Positions 7,338 through 14,826 of a DNA stretch of 48,405 bases are shown one piece after another. Numbering within the stretch: position 1 is the first letter of the stretch; each line of letters starts with the position of its first letter. The position numbers were made by a program, and so were the translations under genes. This stretch comes from Mycoplasmatota bacterium. GTDB taxonomy: Bacteria; Bacillota_I; Bacilli_A; Izemoplasmatales; Hujiaoplasmataceae. Under the pieces are notes generated by a model that saw only the letters and a list, made by a program, of their open reading frames with translations, made no database searches and was not told the DNA's origin. The stretch covers positions 1-48,405 of the forward strand of contig JAEIOE010000012.1 of the NCBI GenBank assembly GCA_016342455.1, written 5' to 3'.

Positions 7338-8357
7338 ATGGAGCACATTGTAAAAAGAATTCAGCCGCTTTTAGATGAGCATGGTTCACTATCTGAACCA
7401 GGATATGCGTTAAAACCGGTTTTTGATTATAATCGTAAGATGATAAAAGCTAGTAAGTGGAGAATTAAGGAATGGGATTACTACGCTTGTATTAATGATG
7501 ACTTTGCCTTTTCTTTTACGGTAGCTGATTTAGGATATTTGGGAATGTGTACCGCTAGTTTTCTGGATTTTAAGACAGGGAAAGAAACTAAAAAAACAAT
7601 CATGAAACCTTTTGTTTTCGGTAGATTTAAACTACCTAATTTTTCGGATTCTGGTAACACAGTAGTAATAGATAAATCAAATAGTTTTCAATTTATTGTA
7701 AATAAAGATAGTAAAGTGATAAAGGTATCTGTAAAAAACTTTACAAAAGGAGTAGATTTAATCGCTGACTTGACACTAATTGATTATAAGGATGATCGAA
7801 TGCTGATAGCGACACCTTGGAAAGAAAACAAGAAAGCATTCTATTACAATCAAAAGATTAATTGTATGCCAACTAGTGGAACAGTACAAATAGGGGAAAA
7901 AGAGTATATCTTTGATAAAAGCAAACACTTTTCCGTTTTAGATTGGGGAAGAGGTGTTTGGACTTATAAGAATACTTGGTACTGGGGAAGTCTATCCGGA
8001 CTTGTAAAAGGAAAAAGATTTGGTTTCAATATAGGTTATGGTTTTGGAGATACATCCGCTGCCTCTGAGAATATGATATTTTATGATGGGGTTGCTCATA
8101 AGTTTAAACATATTGAATTTATCATAGATGAAGCAGATATGTTAAAACCCTGGAAGTTTCAATCTAATGATAAACGAATGAAACTAACAATGACACCAAT
8201 GCTCGATAGAGTAGATCATACGAACCTATTAATCATAAAGAATTACGGACATCAAGTATTTGGTAAGTTTAATGGCTATGTAATCTTAGATGACGGAACT
8301 AAATTAGTAATTAAGGATTTAATTGGCTTTGCTGAAAAAATCATGAATCAGTACTAA
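7338..8357 (+). CDS. DUF2804-family protein
   Basis: A 339-residue protein without signal peptide or membrane helices, behind AAGGAG. It shows hallmarks of the DUF2804 family: an N-terminal segment on a terminal Gly-x-Leu-Ser-Glu-Pro stretch, a central Asp-Trp-Gly-Arg-Gly-Val-Trp-Thr-Tyr motif followed by Thr-Trp-Tyr-Trp-Gly, and a Gly-Phe-Asn-Ile-Gly-Tyr-Gly-Phe-Gly-Asp repeat of the lipocalin/AttH-like type. The many Trp, Tyr and Phe residues and predicted beta strands fit a barrel that could bind a hydrophobic ligand. No biochemical role is established to my knowledge. It is monocistronic, with a terminator on each side. Confidence 0.8.
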   Translation: MEHIVKRIQPLLDEHGSLSEPGYALKPVFDYNRKMIKASKWRIKEWDYYACINDDFAFSFTVADLGYLGMCTASFLDFKTGKETKKTIMKPFVFGRFKLPNFSDSGNTVVIDKSNSFQFIVNKDSKVIKVSVKNFTKGVDLIADLTLIDYKDDRMLIATPWKENKKAFYYNQKINCMPTSGTVQIGEKEYIFDKSKHFSVLDWGRGVWTYKNTWYWGSLSGLVKGKRFGFNIGYGFGDTSAASENMIFYDGVAHKFKHIEFIIDEADMLKPWKFQSNDKRMKLTMTPMLDRVDHTNLLIIKNYGHQVFGKFNGYVILDDGTKLVIKDLIGFAEKIMNQY

Positions 8358-8372
8358 AACACTATATATACC

Positions 8373-8405
8373 AAAGCGACCATTCAAAAATGGTCGCTTT
8401 TTACA
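8373..8405 (+). terminator. Strong intrinsic terminator after the DUF2804 gene
   Basis: AAAGCGACCATT (8373-8384), a four-base loop and AATGGTCGCTTT (8389-8400), followed by further T residues. All 12 base pairs are perfect. Confidence 0.95.
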
Positions 8406-8454
8406 TTACATTTTCACTAAAAAAATAACGTAAAAAAGTTTTCGTTAAAAATCC

Positions 8455-8483
8455 TTGCAAAGATAATATAAAAGCGTTATTAT
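8455..8483 (+). promoter_or_regulatory. Promoter of the acyl-CoA dehydrogenase-Etf operon
   Basis: TTGCAA (8455-8460), a 17-base spacer and TATTAT (8478-8483). Confidence 0.65.
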
Positions 8484-8488
8484 ATAGG

Positions 8489-8502
8489 TGAATAAATATT
8501 CA
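8489..8502 (+). promoter_or_regulatory. FadR-like inverted repeat at the start of the acd-etf transcript
   Basis: TGAATA-AA-TATTCA lies directly after the -10 box. It resembles the TGAATGA/TCATTCA-type operator of TetR-class FadR in Bacillus. A second small palindrome, TGAAA-C-TTTCA, is at 8514-8524. The regulator is not in this window; the link is inference. Confidence 0.4.
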
Positions 8503-8555
8503 TATTTTGAGAGTGAAACTTTCATTAAGGATATATAGAATGTGGAGATGATTTT

Positions 8556-9695
8556 ATGGAGTTCGGATTTAAGAAGGAACACGATCTTTTAAAACAAATG
8601 TTAACAGAATTTACGGAAAAAGAAGTGTATCCATTTGCAGCGGAAATTGATGATCAAGAAAGATTCCCAGTTGAAACCTTAGAAAAAATGGTTGCGGCAG
8701 GAATCATGGGTATTCCTATCCCTACCGAATACGGTGGAGAAGGCGGAGACTATATGGGTTATATTTTAGCGGTAGAAGAAATTTCTAAAGCTTGTGCAAC
8801 TACGGGAGTTGTATTATCAGCTCATACTAGTTTGTGCTGTGCACCAATATACGAGTATGGTACAGAAGAACAAAAACAAAAATATTTAGTGCCATTAGCA
8901 AAAGGAGAAAAGCTCGGAGCTTTTGCCTTAACAGAACCAAACGCAGGTACAGATGCTTCTAGACAAGAGACAGTAGCTTTACCAGATGGTGATGATTTCA
9001 TTATTAATGGTTCAAAAATCTTTATTACAAATGCGGGTTACGCAGATGTTTATATTATTATGGCAATGACAGATAAAGCAGCTGGTACAAGAGGGATTAC
9101 AGCTTTTATAGTTGACGCAGACTCAAAAGGTTTCACGGTTGGACCAAAAGAAAAGAAAATGGGAATTAGAGGTTCATCTACTTGTGAATTAATTTTTGAT
9201 AACGTGCGTGTACCAAAAGAAAATATCTTAGGAAAATTAGGATACGGATTTAAAATAGCGATGAAGACCTTAGATGGCGGTAGAATCGGTATTGCTGCTC
9301 AAGCAATTGGTATTGCTGAAGGTGCATTAAATGAAACGATTAAATATGTCAAAGAACGTAAACAATTTGGTAGACCAATCTCAGCTTTTCAGAACACACA
9401 ATTTGAACTTGCAAATATGGCAACTAAAATTGATGCTGGTAGAATGCTTTTATACAGAGCTGCTTATAAGAAGGATTTAAAAGAACCTATCTCATCAGAT
9501 GCAGCTATGGCTAAACTATATTGTTCTGAAGTCGCAATGGAAGTTACTTCTAAAGCGGTTCAGTTACATGGGGGTTATGGTTATTCTAGAGAATATCCAA
9601 TTGAAAGAATGATGCGTGATGCTAAAATCACGGAAATATATGAAGGAACTTCAGAAGTCCAAAAAATGGTTATTTCTGCAAGTTTATTGAAGTAG
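8556..9695 (+). CDS. Acyl-CoA dehydrogenase (short-chain/butyryl-CoA type)
   Basis: A 379-residue FAD enzyme that interconverts acyl-CoA and 2-enoyl-CoA, passing electrons to Etf. The usual order is present: N-terminal helical domain; the Ala-Leu-Thr-Glu-Pro-Asn-Ala-Gly-Thr-Asp substrate/FAD motif near residues 128-137; the middle beta domain; and the C-terminal domain with Lys-Gln-Phe-Gly-Arg, a Gln-Leu-His-Gly-Gly-Tyr-Gly motif and Ile-Tyr-Glu-Gly-Thr-Ser-Glu-Val-Gln. The Glu of Tyr-Glu-Gly-Thr is the expected catalytic base of short-chain enzymes. Length matches the family. etfB and etfA follow within 10 bases each, as in butyryl-CoA dehydrogenase/Etf complexes. Whether it reduces crotonyl-CoA or oxidises acyl-CoA cannot be told from this window. 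Confidence 0.92.
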   Translation: MEFGFKKEHDLLKQMLTEFTEKEVYPFAAEIDDQERFPVETLEKMVAAGIMGIPIPTEYGGEGGDYMGYILAVEEISKACATTGVVLSAHTSLCCAPIYEYGTEEQKQKYLVPLAKGEKLGAFALTEPNAGTDASRQETVALPDGDDFIINGSKIFITNAGYADVYIIMAMTDKAAGTRGITAFIVDADSKGFTVGPKEKKMGIRGSSTCELIFDNVRVPKENILGKLGYGFKIAMKTLDGGRIGIAAQAIGIAEGALNETIKYVKERKQFGRPISAFQNTQFELANMATKIDAGRMLLYRAAYKKDLKEPISSDAAMAKLYCSEVAMEVTSKAVQLHGGYGYSREYPIERMMRDAKITEIYEGTSEVQKMVISASLLK

Positions 9696-9703
9696 GTGTA
9701 ATG

Positions 9704-10489
9704 ATGAAAATAATAGTATGTGTAAAACAAGTTCCAGACACTTCAGAAGTAAGAATTGATCAAAAAACAGGAACGATGATTCGTGAAGGGGTTAAATCAA
9801 TTATTAACCCAGACGATTTAAGTGGATTAGAAGCTGCTTTAAGAATTAAAGATAAGAATAATGCTGAAGTAATCGCATTATCAATGGGACCTAAACAAGC
9901 AGACAATGCTTTAAGAGAATGTTTAGCGATGGGTGTTGATAGAGCAATACTTTTATCAGATAGAGCCTTTGCTGGAGCGGACACATGGGTTACTAGCCTT
10001 GTATTATCAAAAGCCGTTGAATTATTAAGTCCAGACTTAGTAATTTGTGGTCGACAAGCAATTGATGGAGATACAGCACAAGTAGGTCCACAAATCGCTG
10101 AACACTTAAATTTACCTAGCGTTGCTTATGTTAGTGATATTAAATTAGAATCAAATGAATCTTTAGTAGTAAAAAGAATGTTTGAAGATGGGTACCAAAG
10201 CATCAGAGTAAAAACTCCCTGTTTATTAACGGTATTAAAAGAAATAAATGAAGCTAGATATATGAGAGTATCTAGAATCTACAATGCATATAAAGCTGAT
10301 TTAGTAGAATTATGGGATAATTCAACACTTGGATTTGATCCATTAGTATTAGGTTTAAAAGGTTCTCCAACTAAAGTGAAGAAGTCATATACAAAAGGTG
10401 TTAAAACCGCAGGTAAGGTATTTGATGTTCCACCAAAAGAAGCAGCTAGAATTATAGCTGACAAATTAAAAGAAAACTATATTTTGTAG
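9704..10489 (+). CDS. etfB: Electron transfer flavoprotein, beta subunit
   Basis: A 261-residue EtfB. ATG 9704 is preferred over the adjacent ATG 9701 because AGGTG ends at 9698. It opens with the typical Val-Cys-Val-Lys-Gln-Val-Pro-Asp-Thr strand, contains the Asn-Pro-Asp-Asp-Leu and Ala-Leu-Arg-Ile-Lys segments, and carries the Gly-Arg-Gln-Ala-Ile-Asp-Gly-Asp-Thr-Ala-Gln-Val-Gly-Pro nucleotide-binding motif near the middle. It pairs with EtfA to carry electrons from the acyl-CoA dehydrogenase encoded just upstream. Whether it belongs to the electron-bifurcating group, which uses NADH in this subunit, cannot be settled by eye. The gap to etfA is only about 10 bases. Confidence 0.95.
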   Translation: MKIIVCVKQVPDTSEVRIDQKTGTMIREGVKSIINPDDLSGLEAALRIKDKNNAEVIALSMGPKQADNALRECLAMGVDRAILLSDRAFAGADTWVTSLVLSKAVELLSPDLVICGRQAIDGDTAQVGPQIAEHLNLPSVAYVSDIKLESNESLVVKRMFEDGYQSIRVKTPCLLTVLKEINEARYMRVSRIYNAYKADLVELWDNSTLGFDPLVLGLKGSPTKVKKSYTKGVKTAGKVFDVPPKEAARIIADKLKENYIL

Positions 10490-10499
10490 GAGGCCCATG

Positions 10500-11489
10500 A
10501 TGAAAAACAATAAAAATGTATTAGTATATGTAGAACAAAGACATGGAGCTATCGAAAATGTATCTATCGAATTACTTGGAATCGGAAAAACCTTAGCTGA
10601 CAAATTAAATGGAGACTTATACGCTTGTATCATTGGAAATGATATTGAAAACCAAAGTAACGAAATTGGATATTTCGGTGCGAAAAAAGTTTATGTAGTA
10701 GATAATCCTATCTTAGAAAACTATATAAACGAAAGCTATACAAAATCATTAACGAAAGTAATTAATGTAACAAAACCAGAAGTAGTACTTGTAGGTGCTA
10801 CAGCTTTAGGTAGAGATTTAGCACCTAGAGTATCATCTAGATTACATACAGGATTAACAGCGGATTGTACAAGTTTAGATATCGACTTGGAAACAAACAA
10901 TCTATTAATGACAAGACCTGCATTTGGTGGAAACTTAATGGCTACTATCGTTTGCCCTGACCATCGTCCTCAAATGTCTACTGTAAGACCTGGAGTTATG
11001 ATTAAACCTACTAGGGATACATCAAAAACATTTGAAGTAATTAAAGTAGATGCTTCTTTAACAAAAGCAGATATGAATGTAGAAATACTAGAAACAGTCA
11101 AAGAAGCAAAGAAACTAATTAAGATTGAAGACGCTACTGTATTGATTTCAGCTGGACGTGGTATTGGTTCAAAAGAAAAAATGGAAGATATCTATAAACT
11201 AGCTGATATTCTAACTGGTGAGGTATCTGGTTCAAGAGCAGTAGTTGATATGGGTTGGATAGACAAGGATAGACAAGTTGGACAAACTGGTAAGACAGTT
11301 AGACCAGACTTATATCTTGCTTGTGGTATCTCAGGAGCCATTCAACATGTGAGTGGTATGGAAGATTCAAATTTAGTAATCTCTATAAATAGAAATCCAC
11401 AAGCAGCTATATTTGAAGTGTCAGATGTAGGAATTGTTGGAGATGTAAATAAAATAATACCTGAATTAATAAAAGAATTACAAAAATAG
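10500..11489 (+). CDS. etfA: Electron transfer flavoprotein, alpha subunit
   Basis: A 329-residue EtfA. AGGAGG overlaps the etfB stop at 10488-10493; ATG 10500 has better spacing than ATG 10497. The N-terminal domain has the expected Glu-Gln-Arg-His-Gly start and the Gly-Arg-Asp-Leu-Ala-Pro-Arg motif. The C-terminal FAD domain has Ser-Ala-Gly-Arg-Gly-Ile-Gly-Ser, Gly-Gln-Thr-Gly-Lys-Thr-Val-Arg-Pro-Asp and the Gly-Ile-Ser-Gly-Ala-Ile-Gln-His signature. There is no ferredoxin-domain extension, unlike some anaerobe EtfA proteins. The electron acceptor (quinone oxidoreductase, or ferredoxin in a bifurcating scheme) is not encoded here. Confidence 0.95.
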   Translation: MKNNKNVLVYVEQRHGAIENVSIELLGIGKTLADKLNGDLYACIIGNDIENQSNEIGYFGAKKVYVVDNPILENYINESYTKSLTKVINVTKPEVVLVGATALGRDLAPRVSSRLHTGLTADCTSLDIDLETNNLLMTRPAFGGNLMATIVCPDHRPQMSTVRPGVMIKPTRDTSKTFEVIKVDASLTKADMNVEILETVKEAKKLIKIEDATVLISAGRGIGSKEKMEDIYKLADILTGEVSGSRAVVDMGWIDKDRQVGQTGKTVRPDLYLACGISGAIQHVSGMEDSNLVISINRNPQAAIFEVSDVGIVGDVNKIIPELIKELQK

Positions 11490-11516
11490 CCTTTTTCATA
11501 AAAATATATATATAAA

Positions 11517-11585
11517 GACTTCGGATGAAACTCTAAAACTTGTTTTTAAACAAGAAACTGAGTATTCATCCGATTTCTTTTTTTA
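11517..11585 (+). terminator. Compound hairpin terminator after etfA
   Basis: An outer stem, TCGGATGAA-ACTC (11521-11533) against GAGTA-TTCATCCGA (11560-11573), encloses a second hairpin CTTGTTT-TT-AAACAAG (11539-11554). A T-rich tract follows. The total stem is much longer than needed for termination. Confidence 0.8.
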
Positions 11586-11590
11586 GCAAT

Positions 11591-11616
11591 AAAAAACCGC
11601 AACAGTGACGTTGCGG
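11591..11616 (-). terminator. Intrinsic terminator of the lysine ABC transporter operon
   Basis: Read on the minus strand, CCGCAAC-GTCACT-GTTGCGG (11616 to 11597) is followed by six T residues. Confidence 0.9.
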
Positions 11617-11624
11617 ATTTAACT

Positions 11625-12356
11625 TTATAAAAATCGTTTTAAAAATAGTTTCGTTCTTTCTTCTTTTGGGTTATTTAGAATCTCTGAAGGTAATCCACTT
11701 TCATGAACAATACCTTCGTGCATAAAGATAACTCGATTACTAATCTCTTTTGCAAACTGCATTTCATGAGTTACGATTAACATCGTAATCCCAGTCTTGG
11801 CTAAATCCTTCATAACATCTAATACTTCACCGACCATCTCAGGGTCTAATGCACTTGTTGGTTCGTCGAATAATATAATCTCTGGGTCCATCATCAAACT
11901 TCTCGCTATTGCCACACGTTGTTTTTGTCCACCTGATAGTAATTTAGTTGATTTGTATGCAAAATCTTTCATTCCTACTAAATCCAACACTTCTAATGCT
12001 TTTACGAAAGTTTCTTTTTTCTCTTTCTTCAAAACCTTTACAGGCGTTAAACATAGATTGTTAATAACGGATAAATTATTAAACAAATTAAATGATTGAA
12101 ATACCATAGATATTCTTTTTCTCAACTCTTGTAAGTCATTTTGGTTGGTAACATAATTCTTACCTTTAAAGATAATCTCACCATTGTTTGGTGTTTCTAA
12201 GAAGTTGATACAGCGTAAGAGCGTCGATTTACCGGAACCAGAAGAACCGATAACAGAGATAATTTCTCCTTTAGACACAGATAGGTCAATACCTTTTAAT
12301 ACTTCTAATTCACCAAAGTATTTATGAAGATTATTTATTTGTAATATGTTTTCCAT
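11625..12356 (-). CDS. ATP-binding protein of an amino-acid (lysine) ABC importer
   Basis: A 243-residue ATPase of the polar amino acid (GlnQ/HisP) subfamily. Walker A is Gly-Ser-Ser-Gly-Ser-Gly-Lys-Ser-Thr (about residues 37-45), the Q-loop is Val-Phe-Gln-Ser-Phe-Asn-Leu-Phe, the signature is Leu-Ser-Gly-Gly-Gln-Lys-Gln-Arg, Walker B is Ile-Ile-Leu-Phe-Asp-Glu-Pro-Thr, and the switch His is in Val-Thr-His-Glu-Met. Length is typical. It is the last of three co-oriented genes behind a lysine riboswitch, so it should power lysine import with the permease encoded 8 bases upstream. Confidence 0.93.
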   Translation of the reverse strand: MENILQINNLHKYFGELEVLKGIDLSVSKGEIISVIGSSGSGKSTLLRCINFLETPNNGEIIFKGKNYVTNQNDLQELRKRISMVFQSFNLFNNLSVINNLCLTPVKVLKKEKKETFVKALEVLDLVGMKDFAYKSTKLLSGGQKQRVAIARSLMMDPEIILFDEPTSALDPEMVGEVLDVMKDLAKTGITMLIVTHEMQFAKEISNRVIFMHEGIVHESGLPSEILNNPKEERTKLFLKRFL

Positions 12357-12364
12357 AAATTCAC

Positions 12365-13543
12365 CTAATTTGAACTAGGTAGTTCTTTTAAAGGCATATC
12401 CAACCGTTTTTCAACTTGCCTTAAAATACTACTTACTGTATATGTTAAGAATAAATATATTAGCGCTACAATTAAGTAAGCTTCTAATTGTCTATAGTGC
12501 ATTCCAGCTATTTTTCTTGTTTGGTTAAACAATTCAAATATACCTATTACAGATAATACTGCAGTATCTTTGATATTGATTACAAACTCATTACCAATTG
12601 CTGGTAAAGAATTTTTAATAGCTTGTGGGAAGATGATGTATCGCATTGTTTGAGAACCTGTCATACCTAAGCTTTTGGAAGCCTCTGTTTGACCTGAATC
12701 AACAGATTGAATACCACCCCTGATGATTTCTGCTATATAAGCAGCTGTGTTTAATGAGACGACGAATAACCCACATAATAGCGCATTACCAAATAATCCA
12801 AGTCCAAACCAGAAGAAACTGGCTTGTACAATCATTGGTGTACCTCTAAATATGATTACGTAAAGACTAGATACCTTTTTGATAACTTGTTTCGTTATCT
12901 TTGAAGCTTTGCTTTCGAAATCTTTAATGTTAAGCGTTTTTCCAGTTACGATGAATAAAGCTAAGACAAATCCAATAACCGTACCCACTAATGAAATACC
13001 TATCGTTAGTAAAGCACCTTCTACGAAGAGTGAAAAATAACGAATCAATGTGTAAGTTGCGCCGCCTAAGAAGTCGGCAGAGATTTGTGGAACTAAGGTT
13101 CCAAAGTAAGAATATTCAACAGATTCATCTAAATATTCAAAGCTAGCTAAGAGTTCAAATACTTGATCTCCTTTAAAGACAGAGGGAACTTCCAATATCG
13201 TTACTTTTAGGACTTCAACTTCTACATACCCGGTTATAGAGTTAATCTCTATAGTTTCCGTTTCAGTGCCTAATTCAACATACTCTGATTCCAATTGCCA
13301 ATCAATTAAGACATCACCATACCTTACTGGTAAGTAGAAGTCTACGATTAATTGACTTAATTTATCTTCAGTTAAGGTTTGGTAGTTGTAAGAACTATAA
13401 AACCTTAACTCCTCGATAGCTTCCATAATAGTTTCGTTGTCGGTATTTACTTCACTTGCGTAAATGTCATCGCGTGACTGGATTGCTATTATGATTCCAA
13501 AAGCAATGATAAAGACTAAAACTCTTTTAACGAATTTTAACAT
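12365..13543 (-). CDS. Amino-acid (lysine) ABC permease with an N-terminal extracytoplasmic extension
   Basis: A 392-residue permease. Residues 170-392 are a normal HisM/GlnP-type domain: a Thr-Ile-Gly-Ile-Ser start, the Phe-Arg-Gly-Thr-Pro loop, and the Glu-Ala-x-x-Ser-Leu-Gly-Met-Thr coupling-helix motif that contacts the ATPase. In front lies an extra block: a membrane anchor at 8-24, then about 130 mainly polar, beta-prone residues that should sit outside the membrane. Typical permeases of this class are 215-250 residues, so the extension is unusual. It is too short and lacks motifs for a full substrate-binding domain, and a separate binding lipoprotein is encoded upstream. Its role is unknown. 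Confidence 0.88.
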   Translation of the reverse strand: MLKFVKRVLVFIIAFGIIIAIQSRDDIYASEVNTDNETIMEAIEELRFYSSYNYQTLTEDKLSQLIVDFYLPVRYGDVLIDWQLESEYVELGTETETIEINSITGYVEVEVLKVTILEVPSVFKGDQVFELLASFEYLDESVEYSYFGTLVPQISADFLGGATYTLIRYFSLFVEGALLTIGISLVGTVIGFVLALFIVTGKTLNIKDFESKASKITKQVIKKVSSLYVIIFRGTPMIVQASFFWFGLGLFGNALLCGLFVVSLNTAAYIAEIIRGGIQSVDSGQTEASKSLGMTGSQTMRYIIFPQAIKNSLPAIGNEFVINIKDTAVLSVIGIFELFNQTRKIAGMHYRQLEAYLIVALIYLFLTYTVSSILRQVEKRLDMPLKELPSSN

Positions 13544-13545
13544 GA

Positions 13546-14403
13546 TTAAGGTTGACGACTAATCGCTTCTAACATTAATGTTTCTCTAGTTTCAGTTGTA
13601 ATTGTCGCCAATATTTCATTTATTTCAGCTAATAAAGTTGTTTCGCTTTGTCTTAAAGCGATTGAGACAGCTGAATCCTCAAATGATACTTCAAATCCAT
13701 TCCCTTCAGTAAATTGAATATACGTTAATTCTGGATTTGATTCAATAACTGCTAAAGCTACTGGTAGTTCTAATATAGTAGCATCATAAGTGCCTGCAGA
13801 AATACCTGTAATAATTGTCGGTACATCTTCAAGTGGATTTTCATGTGTAGCACCAGTCATTTGATCAACTAATCCATCATAGATAGTTGATAACTGAGCT
13901 ACAACTGAAGCAGCTGTGAAATCTTCAATTGATTCAGCATCTGCAAAATCAGAGTCAGTTCTAAGTACTACAACGTGAGTTGATTGATAATAACTGTTTG
14001 AAAAAGCAACAGTTTGTGCTCTCTCAGCAGTAGGACTCATACCAGCGATTATCAAATCAATTTCTCCTGTGTCAGCTAATGAAGGAATTAATCCACCCCA
14101 TTCAACAGCTTGAATTACCAAATCTACACCTAATCCGTCAGCGATTGCTTGAGCAACCATAACATCATAACCATCTGCTAGGTTATTTGTACCTTCAATT
14201 GATACAGCACCTTCAAATGCAGCACTCTCACTTACAGTCCAATTAAATGGAGCATAAGCACATTCCATACCAACTACGATATACCCTCTCTCTATGATAG
14301 CGTCGTAGTTGTCTTCATCTGTTGGCATATTTTCATTTGATGAACAAGACACAGCCAGTACACCAGAGAATATAACCATCATTAATAATAAAAATCTTCT
14401 CAT
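13546..14403 (-). CDS. Amino-acid (lysine) ABC substrate-binding lipoprotein
   Basis: A 285-residue extracellular solute-binding protein, family 3. The N-terminus is a lipoprotein signal with a Val-Ser-Cys lipobox at about residue 20, behind an AGGAGGA ribosome site. Diagnostic features include the Gly-Tyr-Ile-Val-Val-Gly-Met start of the fold, Tyr-Ala-Pro-Phe-Asn-Trp, Gly-Tyr-Asp-Val-Met-Val-Ala and the Asp-Leu-Ile-Ile-Ala-Gly-Met-Ser-Pro-Thr-Ala-Glu-Arg motif that contacts the alpha-amino-acid backbone. It is the first gene of the operon and lies directly behind the lysine riboswitch, which points to lysine as ligand; the protein alone would not tell which amino acid. Confidence 0.92.
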   Translation of the reverse strand: MRRFLLLMMVIFSGVLAVSCSSNENMPTDEDNYDAIIERGYIVVGMECAYAPFNWTVSESAAFEGAVSIEGTNNLADGYDVMVAQAIADGLGVDLVIQAVEWGGLIPSLADTGEIDLIIAGMSPTAERAQTVAFSNSYYQSTHVVVLRTDSDFADAESIEDFTAASVVAQLSTIYDGLVDQMTGATHENPLEDVPTIITGISAGTYDATILELPVALAVIESNPELTYIQFTEGNGFEVSFEDSAVSIALRQSETTLLAEINEILATITTETRETLMLEAISRQP

Positions 14404-14442
14404 TTCTAAATCCTCCTAGATATATTTTTTGCAATAAAAAAA

Positions 14443-14479
14443 AGCGTCCATATGTACGCTCAAGATATCTAAGATCTTG
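14443..14479 (-). terminator. Expression platform (terminator) of the lysine riboswitch
   Basis: On the minus strand, CAAGAT...ATCTTG (14479-14461) forms one hairpin. Directly after it AGCGT-ACATATGG-ACGCT (14460-14443) forms a second, followed by about eight T residues. AGCGT can alternatively pair with GGCGCT near the aptamer end, giving a plausible antiterminator. Confidence 0.75.
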
Positions 14480-14635
14480 TTTAGCGCCACTATCGTTTTG
14501 ATAGGAGTGTTACAAGTCTTACCTGTAACCCCACACTACTAACATACCTGTTAATGTGTTCGGCGATGGGTGCCTTTCGTAAGTTTCATAGTCTGTCGAC
14601 TCCACTTAGTACTAATCTGCATCGCTACCTCTAAA
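14480..14635 (-). ncRNA. Lysine riboswitch (L box) aptamer
   Basis: Read on the minus strand. P1 is TTTAG (14635-14631) with CTAAA (14484-14480). Inside are the conserved AGAGGTAGCG, AGTA, GAAAGG and CGCCGAA blocks of the L box in the correct order. P2 pairs GCGATG with CATCGC. P3 is an ACAC...TTAAC/GTTA...GTGT hairpin followed by TGGGG. P4 pairs GTTACA with TGTAAC, and P5 pairs CTATC with GATAG around AAAA. Five helices around one junction match the known fold. It should terminate transcription of the downstream importer when lysine is high. Confidence 0.92.
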
Positions 14636-14665
14636 TCATGGATGAAGTTTTTTTTTACGAGACAA

Positions 14666-14694
14666 ATTATAGAATGTATCGAATAGAAAGTCAA
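14666..14694 (-). promoter_or_regulatory. Promoter of the lysine importer operon
   Basis: On the minus strand, TTGACT (14694-14689), a 17-base spacer and TATAAT (14671-14666). Transcription would start near 14658, giving a leader of about 255 bases. Confidence 0.85.
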
Positions 14695-14752
14695 GGTTAA
14701 ATCGAATGAAAGTGATTAAATTCTTTGTTTTCAAATAAATAGGGCAAATTCA

Positions 14753-14781
14753 TTGTTTATTTTGTAAGACTATATTATAAT
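14753..14781 (+). promoter_or_regulatory. Promoter of the zinc importer operon
   Basis: TTGTTT (14753-14758), a 17-base spacer and TATAAT (14776-14781), immediately followed by the 21-bp Zur-like palindrome. Confidence 0.75.
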
Positions 14782-14789
14782 AAGTGTGT

Positions 14790-14810
14790 AAATGCGAATG
14801 ATTCGCATTT
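14790..14810 (+). promoter_or_regulatory. Zur/Fur-type operator, perfect 21-bp palindrome
   Basis: AAATGCGAAT-G-ATTCGCATTT has ten perfectly paired bases on each side of one central base. It lies between the -10 box and the ribosome site of a zinc-type ABC operon that ends in a Fur-family regulator gene. Length, symmetry and position fit a Zur box. Confidence 0.85.
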
Positions 14811-14826
14811 GAGCGAGGAGAAAATA

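Noticed and set aside
14809-14826. TTG 14809 as start of the zinc-binding lipoprotein
   Set aside because: It lies within the operator and upstream of the ribosome site, and it would spoil the signal peptide.
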